DNA of 64,000 bases from a virus: positions 124,001 through 188,000 of the IMG/VR virus record IMGVR_UViG_3300046003_007336; one strand, written 5' to 3'. The position numbers were made by a program, and so were the translations under genes. Under the pieces are notes generated by a model. That model was not told the origin of the DNA. It ran no database searches and saw nothing but the letters and a program-made list of their open reading frames with translations. Within the stretch, counting starts at the first letter, position 1; the number at the start of each line of letters is the position of its first letter. Shown here one piece after another: positions 52,565-61,572 of this stretch.

Positions 52565-55548
52565 GCGGACCAATGAGAAGGACGCCTGCTGGAACGGCGG
52601 CGCCGGTCAACAGCGGAGAGATGCTCCAAGATAGAGCCGTTACCGGGCCCGTTGATCGCGAGGCTCTGGCGGCTCTCGCTCGTCCACCAACGCCTGAAGA
52701 AACTGCCGCCTACGATGCTCGTCGCGCGGCAACGGAACAAGACGCCCAGCCCGCGCCGGAGCGCGCCGTCATCACTGACGAGCGGGCCTATGCGATTCAG
52801 GACGAGCTTGCCGCTGACGACGAGTGGTACAAGCCCAATCCGCTGAACCGATATCTGAATGCCGCCTATCATTTCCGCTTCTGCATGGCGTCAGACTCTG
52901 ATTTCCTGTCGGCCCAGAACGGTGGCGGTAGCCTGATCGACGCCTATGATGACGTGGCAAAGGTCGTCCTGGCCGAGAGCGGCGTCACGGCAGGCTTCAA
53001 CATCAAAGAAGTTCGCATCCAGCAAAAAGTCGGAATCGTTTCTCCCGAGCAGATGCAGAATGGTGTGGCCAAGTTCGACATCACCATCATCGAGAACCTG
53101 GGCACATCATTCTTGGAAAAAATGAAGAATGCTGCGTTGAAGCTCCGCATCAAAAACATCCGCGAATGCCCGTACTTCCTCGAACTCTACTTCATGGGAT
53201 ACGACGAAGACGGTGCCCCCGTAACGAACTTGCTCGCCGACGACGACCTCGGCCAAGGCGGTCGCTGGGTGTATTCGCTTGGCGTGTCGAAGATCAAGAC
53301 CGCCTTCGAATCGCAAGGCTCGGAATATCAAATCGAAGCCCGCCCGTTCTCCAGCATCACGGCCAACTCCGAGGCAGGCCGCATCTCCGACATGATCACC
53401 ATCAAGGGTCGCACGGTCGGTGAGATGCTGACAAGCCTCGCCGAGGCCCTCTCGACCGCGCAAGACGAACGCCACGGTTTCCCGCTGGTTACTTACAAGT
53501 TCACCACGCACCCGATCACCAACTATGAGGGCGAAGACCTTTCGACGTTCTCCATCGCGCCGCCCGACCCGGAACTCAATGACGCCTCAAACCTCACCAT
53601 GGATGAGTCCGGTATACCCACTATCCAGATCAGAGGCGGGACCATCGCCGGAGCCGTAAACACCATCCTGGCCAGTTCGGCTCGTGTGCAGGAACTGGCC
53701 AAGAACATCCCCACGACCTCAGAGGTCGATACGTCTGAAGAACAATCGACAGAGAGCCGGGTCCGCGAATCCATCGTGTTCCAGATCGAACCAGAGGTCG
53801 TCAACGGCGAGTTCGACCACGTAAGCGGAAAATATGCCTCCGAGGTCAACGTTCACATTCATGGCCTCTATACGCAGTCCCCCATTGTCTCTCGCCAACA
53901 GGTGGAAGACGCGAAGGACCCAGCCGTTCAGGCACAGATGATCACCAAGTTGAGAGAGAACGGGTTGCTGCACAAGCGATACGATTATCTCTTCACGGGC
54001 AAGAACACCGAAGTCATCAACGTGGATACCAACTTCGAGTTCGCGTGGTCTGCTGTTTTGCCGCTCGTCTACGGTCACCGCATGACCAATGAATCTGTCA
54101 CCACGCATGCTCGTTTCAACGAGAACGTCATGGTCGCGCGCGGTTTCCAAGCAGAACTTACCGCTCTGCGAGATCAAATCCGCGAGGCCAACTTGCGTCT
54201 CGCCACGGCGCAGGAAGAACTCGCAGAACTCGACTCCGAAGACGACGGATACGAGGCCAAGAATGCCGAGGTCGCCGCGATCAGCGCAGAGCGGAATACC
54301 CTTCAGGCACAATCGGACGCCAAGAACGAGCAGCTATCCAACAGTCGTATCGCTGTTCGGGATACCGCACCAGAGCAGGACAGCCTACCGAGTGGAACAA
54401 TTTTCTACGCGGAAGACCTCGACGAGGTCTCTCAAGAAGACCAGATGCTCGCTATCTCGTTCAGTCAGCAAGACACCCGTGCGGCCACCGGAGAGGGAGC
54501 CTCGGCGCCCTACCATCGTGACCGAGGTCTCTACGGAGCCATTCTGGACCAACTCTATACCGGACAGATGCTCAGCATCGACCTGGAGATCAGAGGTGAC
54601 CCATTCTGGCTCGGACAGTCCGACATCGAGCGCAGAGAGGCCAACGCGGCATCTGCGACCGCGCGCGCTGCCGGGACGCCTGCACCGGCTGCTACATCAG
54701 CGGCGGCCGATTTCTTCAAGGGCGAGAACACCATCCTGTTCACCATGGCATTCCCGTTCACGGTGGATGACGACGGTGGCGTGATCATGCGCGAAAACGA
54801 CGCTGGGTCTCGCAAGGATTTGTTCGACGGTTTCTACACCGTGGCTGGTGTTGAGCACATCTTCGAAGGAGGGCAGTTCCGCCAGACTCTGGACTGCAAA
54901 CGCCTTCCCCTGATCGCCATCCTGAACTCTCAGGGCCTCCAGAGTGAGAACCAAGCCCAGTTCGACGCCGCTCAGGGTAACGCTCCTCCTGGAGATACGG
55001 GAGCCCCGTCTGACCTCGCCAACGCGGGTGCTGCGGCTCCTGCCGCAACCGGAACGACTGCACAGAATATGACCATCATGTATGATCAACTTCGCAGAAA
55101 CGGCTATACGGAGGAAGGAGCAAAAACGATGGTGGCCCAGATCGGTCGCGAGAATGGTTTCCAACCCGACATCATGTTTGGAAGTCACGACGACCCCTAC
55201 AACCGGGCTCGCAACAGCGGCATCATGTCTTGGCAGGGGGAGAGAGCCGATGCCGTTCGGGCCTACATGCAGCAGCGCGGCTTCGTCAATCGAGACGGTA
55301 CGTTCTCGCGTAGCGAAGCGGCTCTGCGGGCTCAGGTGGACTTCATGCACCAGGAGCTACAAACGGCACCTTATCGACGTTCTTACAACGCCATGCGGGC
55401 TCCTGGCGGAACCTATCAAACCATCGAAAGCGTGGTTGGCGACAACTACGTGCGGTGGAGACGAACCGACCCCGTCTACAGCGCGAACGGTTATCGGAAC
55501 CAGAATAGGGCTTACAACCAAATCAACCAACTGGTTGGCGGAACCTAG
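52561..55548 (+). CDS. Large baseplate hub protein with C-terminal tail lysozyme domain
   Basis: A 995-residue structural protein. Residues 1-830 form several beta-rich domains (for example SALPLTSL-like repeats are absent, but AKFDITIIENLGTSFLEKMK, about residue 170, and SFSQQDTRAATGEGASAPYH, near 630, are typical of hub-type virion proteins). Residues 835-995 match a phage tail lysozyme: MYDQLRRNGYTEEGAKTMVA, then REN, GIMSWQGERADAVRAYMQ and VDFMHQEL. The local cell wall cut during DNA entry is the probable function. It follows gp53 in the position where T4 has the gp5 lysozyme. Confidence 0.75.
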   Translation: MSGPMRRTPAGTAAPVNSGEMLQDRAVTGPVDREALAALARPPTPEETAAYDARRAATEQDAQPAPERAVITDERAYAIQDELAADDEWYKPNPLNRYLNAAYHFRFCMASDSDFLSAQNGGGSLIDAYDDVAKVVLAESGVTAGFNIKEVRIQQKVGIVSPEQMQNGVAKFDITIIENLGTSFLEKMKNAALKLRIKNIRECPYFLELYFMGYDEDGAPVTNLLADDDLGQGGRWVYSLGVSKIKTAFESQGSEYQIEARPFSSITANSEAGRISDMITIKGRTVGEMLTSLAEALSTAQDERHGFPLVTYKFTTHPITNYEGEDLSTFSIAPPDPELNDASNLTMDESGIPTIQIRGGTIAGAVNTILASSARVQELAKNIPTTSEVDTSEEQSTESRVRESIVFQIEPEVVNGEFDHVSGKYASEVNVHIHGLYTQSPIVSRQQVEDAKDPAVQAQMITKLRENGLLHKRYDYLFTGKNTEVINVDTNFEFAWSAVLPLVYGHRMTNESVTTHARFNENVMVARGFQAELTALRDQIREANLRLATAQEELAELDSEDDGYEAKNAEVAAISAERNTLQAQSDAKNEQLSNSRIAVRDTAPEQDSLPSGTIFYAEDLDEVSQEDQMLAISFSQQDTRAATGEGASAPYHRDRGLYGAILDQLYTGQMLSIDLEIRGDPFWLGQSDIERREANAASATARAAGTPAPAATSAAADFFKGENTILFTMAFPFTVDDDGGVIMRENDAGSRKDLFDGFYTVAGVEHIFEGGQFRQTLDCKRLPLIAILNSQGLQSENQAQFDAAQGNAPPGDTGAPSDLANAGAAAPAATGTTAQNMTIMYDQLRRNGYTEEGAKTMVAQIGRENGFQPDIMFGSHDDPYNRARNSGIMSWQGERADAVRAYMQQRGFVNRDGTFSRSEAALRAQVDFMHQELQTAPYRRSYNAMRAPGGTYQTIESVVGDNYVRWRRTDPVYSANGYRNQNRAYNQINQLVGGT

Positions 55549-56066
55549 TTGTAGGCTGCCCGCCAACGACGGTAGGTGGCTTCGTTGCACCACGAATTCT
55601 GGAAGGCTTCACGGGCGCCCCGCGTGCCAACGCGGATGCCTTCCCATTCGCCGCTGGTTTCTCGAACGCCGATCACAACCGACTCGGCTCGCGAGATGGC
55701 GCGAATGGCGTCGCCGCCTTCGCCGCGCCACGGGTTCATTTGCAGTCCTCGCGCCGTCAGCCCCGAGGATGAGAAATCATATTCTTCGATGCGGGACTGG
55801 GTCCTGAACAACGACTGGCTCAGGTTGGTGGTGCCCGCGTAGGCGGACAGGCCCATGTAGGACGGGAGGCGAACGTTCGTCCTGACATTCTTCACGATGA
55901 CGGAGAAGCGCGGGTTCGCATCCGAGCCATCACACTCGAAACTGATCTCGACGCCGTTTCGAGTCGTGACCCAGACATCGGCCTCCCCATTGGAACGCCA
56001 GACTTCATCGCCAGCCAGGGCGGGCGTCGCGAGCAGGGCCATCAAGGCAATAAGAGCGATTTTCAT
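55545..56066 (-). CDS. Secreted protein with signal peptide, moron-like
   Basis: A 173-residue protein with a clear Sec signal peptide (MKIALIALMALLATPALA, cleavage after residue 18 expected). The mature part has a beta-rich centre (GVEISFECDGSDANPRFSVI) and an Arg/Trp-rich tail. No membrane segment follows, so it should be periplasmic. It lies on the opposite strand between two late plus-strand genes, with its own TTGACA (56100-56095), though the -10 is unclear. This is the typical arrangement of a moron gene that may alter host envelope or exclude other phages. No domain is recognised. Confidence 0.7.
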   Translation of the reverse strand: MKIALIALMALLATPALAGDEVWRSNGEADVWVTTRNGVEISFECDGSDANPRFSVIVKNVRTNVRLPSYMGLSAYAGTTNLSQSLFRTQSRIEEYDFSSSGLTARGLQMNPWRGEGGDAIRAISRAESVVIGVRETSGEWEGIRVGTRGAREAFQNSWCNEATYRRWRAAYN

Positions 56067-56104
56067 GTCTTGATGATGTATTAAGTCCGGCTTTTGTCAA
56101 GCCA

Positions 56105-56110
56105 TAAATA
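56105..56110 (+). promoter_or_regulatory. Late promoter box (CA-TAAATA-TC), leaderless geometry, for the spike gene
   Basis: TAAATA on the plus strand with five bases (TCAGC) before ATG 56116. Back to back with the TTGACA of the secreted protein gene. Confidence 0.7.
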
Positions 56111-56115
56111 TCAGC

Positions 56116-57702
56116 ATGAATAAGAAGTGCTGCAAAAAGAAGATCACCGATCACGCCATTTACGTCGGCATCGTGAAAAGCAATACTGACCCACAGTGCA
56201 TGGGACGAATTTCCGTCTGGATTCCAGAACTTGGCGGAGACCCAGCTAATGCCTCGAACTGGTATACGGTCTCGTATGCATCCCCGTTTGCTGGGGCGAC
56301 CTCACCCGATAATCTTCGGCGCGATGCGGAAGACATGGATGGCTCGCAGTCCAGCTACGGGATGTGGATGCAGTCCCCCGATCTTGAAAACCAAGTCCTG
56401 GTTTGCTTTGCCAACGGTGACGTCGGCAAGGGTTTCTGGTTTGCTTGCTTGTGGCAGGCCAACATGAACCACATGGTTCCCGGCATCGCGTCCTCCGTGA
56501 CACCGGATGGCAGCACGGCACCTTCGGTCGAATACAACAAGCGAAGCGACGTCAACGTCAACTCCCCCAAACGTCCTGGCTTCATGCCGCTTCACAACGC
56601 TCTCCAGACGCAGGGGCTGGGCGAAGATTTTGAGCGCGGATGGACAACGGCATCGGCTCGTCGGGAATCACCGTCCAAGGTCTACGGCATTCTGTCTCCG
56701 CGTGGCAACCAACTCTACATCGACGACAATCCCGAGAACGAGTTCATGCGTATGCGGACTCGCAACGGGGCGCAAATTCTTGTCCACAACACGTCCGGCT
56801 ACGTCTACATCAACTCCAAAGACGGTGCCTCCTGGGTTGAAATCTCAGACACGGGCGTGGACATCTATTCCCAGAACAGTGTCAGCATCCGAGCCGAGAA
56901 CGATCTCAACTTCCGAGCCGACCAGGACATCATTCTAGACGCGGGCGGAAACATTCGCGGCACAGCGGGCGGCGCGGTATCGTTCAAGAGCGGAGCCAAC
57001 ACTGAAATTGCGGCCGGGGGCTCATTCATTTCCAGCGCAGGCGGAGACCTCACCCACAAGGCGGGCGGAAACATCGCGCAGAGCGCGGGCGGGACGGCAG
57101 CCAGAACGGCTGCGTCGATCAAGGATAACTCTGGCGGCCCGGCTGCCCCTGCGGCTTCGGCTCCTGGCGGCGTGAACCGCATGCCCGCCCATGAACCGTG
57201 GCCCTATCACCCTGGCGCGACCTCCATGGGGGCACAGATCGGAAGTGGAGACGGCATCAACCACGATGCTGATCGCGTCAACGCATCAGGAGACAATGCC
57301 GCCGACGAACCCACGACGGGCTCTGGGCGTCTTGGTGGAGGAGCCGACAAACTGGCTGGTGTCCACCCCGATCTCGTGCGCGTTGTTCGACGTGCCGCCA
57401 CGATCACGACGTGTGATTTCCGAGTTCTGGAAGGATTGAGGACGCGGGCCCGGCAGGTTCAGCTTGTGCGCTCCGGCGCATCCAAGACAATGAACAGCCG
57501 CCACCTAACCGGACACGCTGTGGACCTTGGTGCTCTGGTCGGCGGCAAAATTAGCTGGGCGTGGCCTCACTACAACAAAATCGCACGGGCGATGAAGGAA
57601 GCTGCCCGACTCGAACGCGTTGAGATCGAGTGGGGCGGAGACTGGCGATCATTCAAGGATGGCCCGCACTTCCAACTTTCGTGGGCTAGGTATCCGCGAT
57701 AG
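56116..57702 (+). CDS. 5: Baseplate spike, gp5-like, with C-terminal M15 peptidase domain
   Basis: A 528-residue protein. Residues 10-130 are an OB-fold domain as in gp5/VgrG-type spikes (AIYVGIVKSNTDPQCMGRIS, then QVLVCFANGDVGKGFWFACL). Residues 180-340 contain beta-helix-like repeats rich in Gly, Ser and Asn (IRAENDLNFRADQDIILDAG). Residues 400-528 form an M15-type D,D- or L,D-peptidase: VLEGLRTRARQVQLVRSGAS, SRHLTGHAVDLGAL with the zinc His and Asp, and DGPHFQLSW with the second His. In T4 the gp5 spike carries a lysozyme instead. The late promoter is leaderless. Confidence 0.85.
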   Translation: MNKKCCKKKITDHAIYVGIVKSNTDPQCMGRISVWIPELGGDPANASNWYTVSYASPFAGATSPDNLRRDAEDMDGSQSSYGMWMQSPDLENQVLVCFANGDVGKGFWFACLWQANMNHMVPGIASSVTPDGSTAPSVEYNKRSDVNVNSPKRPGFMPLHNALQTQGLGEDFERGWTTASARRESPSKVYGILSPRGNQLYIDDNPENEFMRMRTRNGAQILVHNTSGYVYINSKDGASWVEISDTGVDIYSQNSVSIRAENDLNFRADQDIILDAGGNIRGTAGGAVSFKSGANTEIAAGGSFISSAGGDLTHKAGGNIAQSAGGTAARTAASIKDNSGGPAAPAASAPGGVNRMPAHEPWPYHPGATSMGAQIGSGDGINHDADRVNASGDNAADEPTTGSGRLGGGADKLAGVHPDLVRVVRRAATITTCDFRVLEGLRTRARQVQLVRSGASKTMNSRHLTGHAVDLGALVGGKISWAWPHYNKIARAMKEAARLERVEIEWGGDWRSFKDGPHFQLSWARYPR

Positions 57703-59128
57703 AGCGGCATAGCTCGTAGAACGACGCCATCTCTGGGAAAGTCGCCAGGAAATCTGTTCCTCGGCGCCGGTCATGCTCTGAGAAAAAGAGGAAGAAATCT
57801 GCTCGCTCCCTCTTGGCCCGTTGCCCTGACGGTGCAGAGGCAAACTCGCCTTTGATGACGTTGTAGAGCCGTTCGAACTTGTCGATCTCCCAGAGATGGA
57901 AGCCGTTGTATCCCACGTCCGGGTTCTCGGGCTGAATACGGTGATCGCGCATCCATTCCAGGGTTGCGGCAACGTGTTCAAGATAATCGTCCGTCAGGAT
58001 GTAGGCGGCCTGATGCTTGGGGTCTCGCAGGTAGGGGAAGTCCATCAACAGAGGGGCGTGAGAGGGGTCTGTGGCCCTTCCGAGGTGTTTTACTCTCAAC
58101 GCCAGCATGTCCGCCAAGAAAGGCGTGTAGGACGTCACGGAGAGGGCGTTGAAGGTGCTCATGATGACGAACGAGACGTCCGGGCAATCTTGCAGGAAGG
58201 AATCGATGCCAGCCAGCCACTTCGCGTAGTCGAGGCCGTTTCGGATGTATTCGGCCTTAGCTCCATGAGCCTCCGCGCTTGTGTAGATGACTAGCTTCTT
58301 GACCGAGCCCGCATCGGTGATCTTCTGGCAACGGTCTAGGAACTTGGCCATCAGGGGAGCCGGGACGCACATGTTGGTGTTGATGGATAGTTCGAGGTCT
58401 GGGCGAGGGTTGGCGATAATCCAGTCCAAGACCTTGAAGGTGTTGGGGTTCATCAAGGGCTCGCCGCCCGTTATGCGGAAGTGTTGGAGGGCTGGGTAGA
58501 GTTCGGGCCACCACTTCCAGAAAGCTTCCACGTAGGGATTTGCTTCCCGGTTCGGGATGGGCATCATGCCCTTGGCCTTCATATCTTCGAGGTTGTTGAA
58601 CTTTCTCGACGTCGGGTACGGGCCATATTTCTCGATTTCAGCCATCCACATCGACGACACCACCGGCATGCAGTAGGAGCATTTGAAATTGCACGCATGG
58701 CCGAAACTGACTTCAACGTAGGACGGCTGAACGTTGGCATCCCACTCGGTCTTGCCTAGTCGGTCGATGTCTGGAAAGGCCCACGCTTCTGCTGATTTGT
58801 AGACACGGTCTGAAGGATTGTTGGACCCGTTGTCCTCGACCCTCCAACAGTAATCGCATTCCTCGGGGCGTTTGCCATTCAGCATGAGGCGACGCTGCTC
58901 TTTTTTGAAGGCCGAGTTGTGAAGTGCGTTTGGGTTGGCCAGCACTTCTTCGACGCTGACCTTGTGGACGGCCGGGTGGTGGCAAGAATGGGTGGTGCCG
59001 TTCTGGAGGTGGATGGTGACCTGATTCCATTTCGCGGCGCACATGGTCGGCGACACCGCGTCGAGGGCGTCAAGGGTCTTTTGAAGACGGGGTTCTTCGC
59101 TCGACCTGAGCTTCAGGCGATGAATCAT
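57686..59128 (-). CDS. Radical SAM protein (twitch-domain type)
   Basis: A 480-residue protein with the 4Fe-4S-binding cysteines GHACNFKCSYC (C-x3-C-x2-C) at about residues 147-157. A SAM-binding strand follows (HFRITGGEPLMNP, about residues 217-229). An N-terminal Cys-rich part (CAAKWNQVTIHLQNGTTHSC, then ECDYCW) and a C-terminal region without extra clusters follow the layout of phage-associated radical SAM proteins next to glycosyltransferases. The substrate is unknown. It heads a probable surface- or DNA-modification cluster (57.7-63.3 kb). It overlaps the spike gene by 17 bases, convergently, and is coupled to the upstream gene by ATGA. Confidence 0.8.
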   Translation of the reverse strand: MIHRLKLRSSEEPRLQKTLDALDAVSPTMCAAKWNQVTIHLQNGTTHSCHHPAVHKVSVEEVLANPNALHNSAFKKEQRRLMLNGKRPEECDYCWRVEDNGSNNPSDRVYKSAEAWAFPDIDRLGKTEWDANVQPSYVEVSFGHACNFKCSYCMPVVSSMWMAEIEKYGPYPTSRKFNNLEDMKAKGMMPIPNREANPYVEAFWKWWPELYPALQHFRITGGEPLMNPNTFKVLDWIIANPRPDLELSINTNMCVPAPLMAKFLDRCQKITDAGSVKKLVIYTSAEAHGAKAEYIRNGLDYAKWLAGIDSFLQDCPDVSFVIMSTFNALSVTSYTPFLADMLALRVKHLGRATDPSHAPLLMDFPYLRDPKHQAAYILTDDYLEHVAATLEWMRDHRIQPENPDVGYNGFHLWEIDKFERLYNVIKGEFASAPSGQRAKRERADFFLFFSEHDRRRGTDFLATFPEMASFYELCRSIADT

Positions 59129-59988
59129 TCGTTCCTCAGGCGGAAAGTTTCGCGGAAGAATACCGAAGCCTGTTCGTCCAGAACAGGGATGACGAAGCCG
59201 GTCTTGCGTTCGATTTCGTATCCGTGCTTTTCCATTGCTTCGACGACATCAGTATGCTGCACGGACTTCCAGAGGCCGTCGAACCAGTCATAGTCGCGAA
59301 CCTGGACGTGATCGAAACTGGGGTCAAGCATCATCGCCCAACCCATGCGGGCCCCCAGCATCGCCCATACCCCATGAGTGACGTCGGCGCCGACGCAGGA
59401 CCAGACCCGGATGTTGCGGATGTTGGTCGCGTGGAGAGCCTTCATCTCGTTGGCGGGAACCCGCATGCCCCGGTCGAGCGTGAGCTTCACGCCTTCGCGG
59501 AAGCCGACTCGGAAAGCCTGATAGGGCGAACCGTTGTTCCACACTTCAGAGAAGCATTTGTTGATGCCCTTGTATTCGTCCTGCCAGCAGAAATCGACCG
59601 CATGGGTGGGGTTGCTGGACGTCTCGTGACCGACGCCACCCGCGAGGACGAATGCCTTGCTCCAGAGCTTCAGACCGCCGTTTCCGTACATGAGACCGTT
59701 CATCATGTTGATGCCGTTCCACGAGAAACAATCGTTTGGACGCGCCGGGTCTAGTTCGATGGTCTCGTTGAAGAACTCCGGCATGACGATGTTGTCGGCG
59801 TCTACAGAGATGAACCAGTCGGTCTCGGACTGTTCGGCGCAGGCGCGGTGAGCGGCATCGAAGCCCTTCACACCGTGGACCCGCTTGGCCCACGGTGCTT
59901 TCTCCAACAGGTCGGCGTAGTGTTTTTCGGCGTTGGGCTCATCGTATGAGATGAAAAAAATGTCGAACTCAGTCAGGGAATGCTGCAC
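59125..59988 (-). CDS. Glycosyltransferase, GT-A-like
   Basis: A 287-residue protein with FISYDEPNAEKHYADLLE near the N-terminus and TDWFISVDADNIVM (about residues 55-68), where D-A-D is the metal-binding D-x-D of GT-A enzymes. A C-terminal His (GYEIERK region upstream of FVIPVL) may complete the site. It probably transfers an activated sugar to a phage or host acceptor. Start ATG 59988. Coupled to the radical SAM gene. Confidence 0.75.
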   Translation of the reverse strand: MQHSLTEFDIFFISYDEPNAEKHYADLLEKAPWAKRVHGVKGFDAAHRACAEQSETDWFISVDADNIVMPEFFNETIELDPARPNDCFSWNGINMMNGLMYGNGGLKLWSKAFVLAGGVGHETSSNPTHAVDFCWQDEYKGINKCFSEVWNNGSPYQAFRVGFREGVKLTLDRGMRVPANEMKALHATNIRNIRVWSCVGADVTHGVWAMLGARMGWAMMLDPSFDHVQVRDYDWFDGLWKSVQHTDVVEAMEKHGYEIERKTGFVIPVLDEQASVFFRETFRLRNE

Positions 59989-59994
59989 AGGGCC

Positions 59995-61572
59995 TCAGAA
60001 ATACTTTACCAGATACCCAGCAAAGTACGGCATACGGACATGTATTTCAAATTCATCGGTAATCTCTACCGGTGTCTTGTGAATACTACCGTCAACGAGT
60101 TCCACGATATCTTTGATCGGACCCGTCGCCGGAGCGTAGAAGGTATCGTCGCCTTTCTTGATGTAGAATAGTTCTGCATATTTGCTTGCGGTTGGGCTCT
60201 CTCCCAGGAACGAGGCATGCTTGGGGCCCCCACCACCGCTCACCCTGATCTTGATCGTCGTGGGGTCGATGAGATCGAAAATGATCGCCGCTGGTCTGTC
60301 GAGCGGGCTGTCCAGGGTCACGAGCGGGCGAGGAATCGAAGGGTCGATGGCCAGCCCACCCGCCTCTTCATAGTAGTCTATGAAGGTGCAGAGTTCGGCC
60401 TTTGTCTTTACCCGGATAGTGGTCAGGTCTTCGATCTCACCGAAGTCCATGGGCGCGTTGCACAGCGGGACAGAAATCCCATCGACGGATATTTCATCGG
60501 TACGAAAATGAGAAGGATGCACCGTGTTGGTTTTTCTGAGAACGCCCTTATCAAGTCTATAAACGATGAGACCGGGCGGCACCGGGTCTGACGAGTTGAG
60601 GTGGCGGGCGGTGACCCATTTGGTGTCCGGGGTTTCACTGATGAACGAGTACACGCGCTCGTACATGAGTTGGACATAGACGGAGAACTCGTCGGGCAAG
60701 ACCGAGGTGAGGTTGATGCGCACGCCATCCCTGAGTTCGACCATTACGGTCGTGATGACGGCGTCGATGTCTCCGGGCTTGGTGATGACCACCATGGTTT
60801 TGTCATGGGGACGATCATACGGGATGCTGCCATCTCCGTACATGTGGACGGTCAAAGTTCGACCCTCGTCAGCGACGCCGATGATCACACAAGATTTCAG
60901 GGTATCGAAATCTTCTGCGGTAATGCGTGGCGCCTCGACAAACTCTTCGAAACGGCTGCCGAGCGGCAATCTCGTTACTGTCTCTTCGTAGCCCGATGGG
61001 TCGAATGTGTTCAGAGTGGTTCGGTACTCGAAGCCGATGTGCTCGAAGGAACCTACAGCGATGATATCGAAATGCTCACCCCGGATACTGATCGGCGTCG
61101 GAACCACCATGGTTTTTTTCGCGGCCAAATCCTTCAAATCGACCTTCATGGTGAATGCGATAGCGTCTGTGGTCTTGTCGATAAAGAGGAACTCCGCCGT
61201 CACGACTTCCTGACAGACGAGGTCGAGGCCCTTGGTCTTGTTGATCAGGCGGACGTCAACCAGGGAGCCCTCTTTGGGCATCGTGAGGAGAATCAAAGAA
61301 GTCTGCGGCGCGGTTCCGAGAGCACCAACCGGAATGAGGTCGGTGGATAGGCGGCGAACAAGGAATGGGCGCGTTGGAACCAGAACGTGACTGAGACGAT
61401 CTGGAGAGAGGGAGACGCCCCACGCGTCCGGGGAATCTTCTCCGGTCATGAACCGGAGAGCGATCTCGTCCTCGACGGACAGAACCGCATAGGCGGCGTG
61501 GTCTGGAGATGGCCGGAGACTAACGCCATGGATGGTCCCCATGCGCTCGTCGTAGTAGACGAATCCGGTCAT
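59995..61572 (-). CDS. Large unknown phage protein, 525 aa
   Basis: A mostly beta-rich protein with repeated segments such as PTPISIRGEHFDIIAVGSFE, DGVRINLTSVLPDEFSVYV and IKIRVSGGGGPKHASFLGE. No signal peptide and no catalytic motif are evident. Located within the glycosyltransferase cluster, it might be a virion protein or the acceptor of the modification made by its neighbours. It ends six bases from the GT-A gene and overlaps the next gene upstream by ATGA, so it shares their transcript. Confidence 0.6.
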   Translation of the reverse strand: MTGFVYYDERMGTIHGVSLRPSPDHAAYAVLSVEDEIALRFMTGEDSPDAWGVSLSPDRLSHVLVPTRPFLVRRLSTDLIPVGALGTAPQTSLILLTMPKEGSLVDVRLINKTKGLDLVCQEVVTAEFLFIDKTTDAIAFTMKVDLKDLAAKKTMVVPTPISIRGEHFDIIAVGSFEHIGFEYRTTLNTFDPSGYEETVTRLPLGSRFEEFVEAPRITAEDFDTLKSCVIIGVADEGRTLTVHMYGDGSIPYDRPHDKTMVVITKPGDIDAVITTVMVELRDGVRINLTSVLPDEFSVYVQLMYERVYSFISETPDTKWVTARHLNSSDPVPPGLIVYRLDKGVLRKTNTVHPSHFRTDEISVDGISVPLCNAPMDFGEIEDLTTIRVKTKAELCTFIDYYEEAGGLAIDPSIPRPLVTLDSPLDRPAAIIFDLIDPTTIKIRVSGGGGPKHASFLGESPTASKYAELFYIKKGDDTFYAPATGPIKDIVELVDGSIHKTPVEITDEFEIHVRMPYFAGYLVKYF

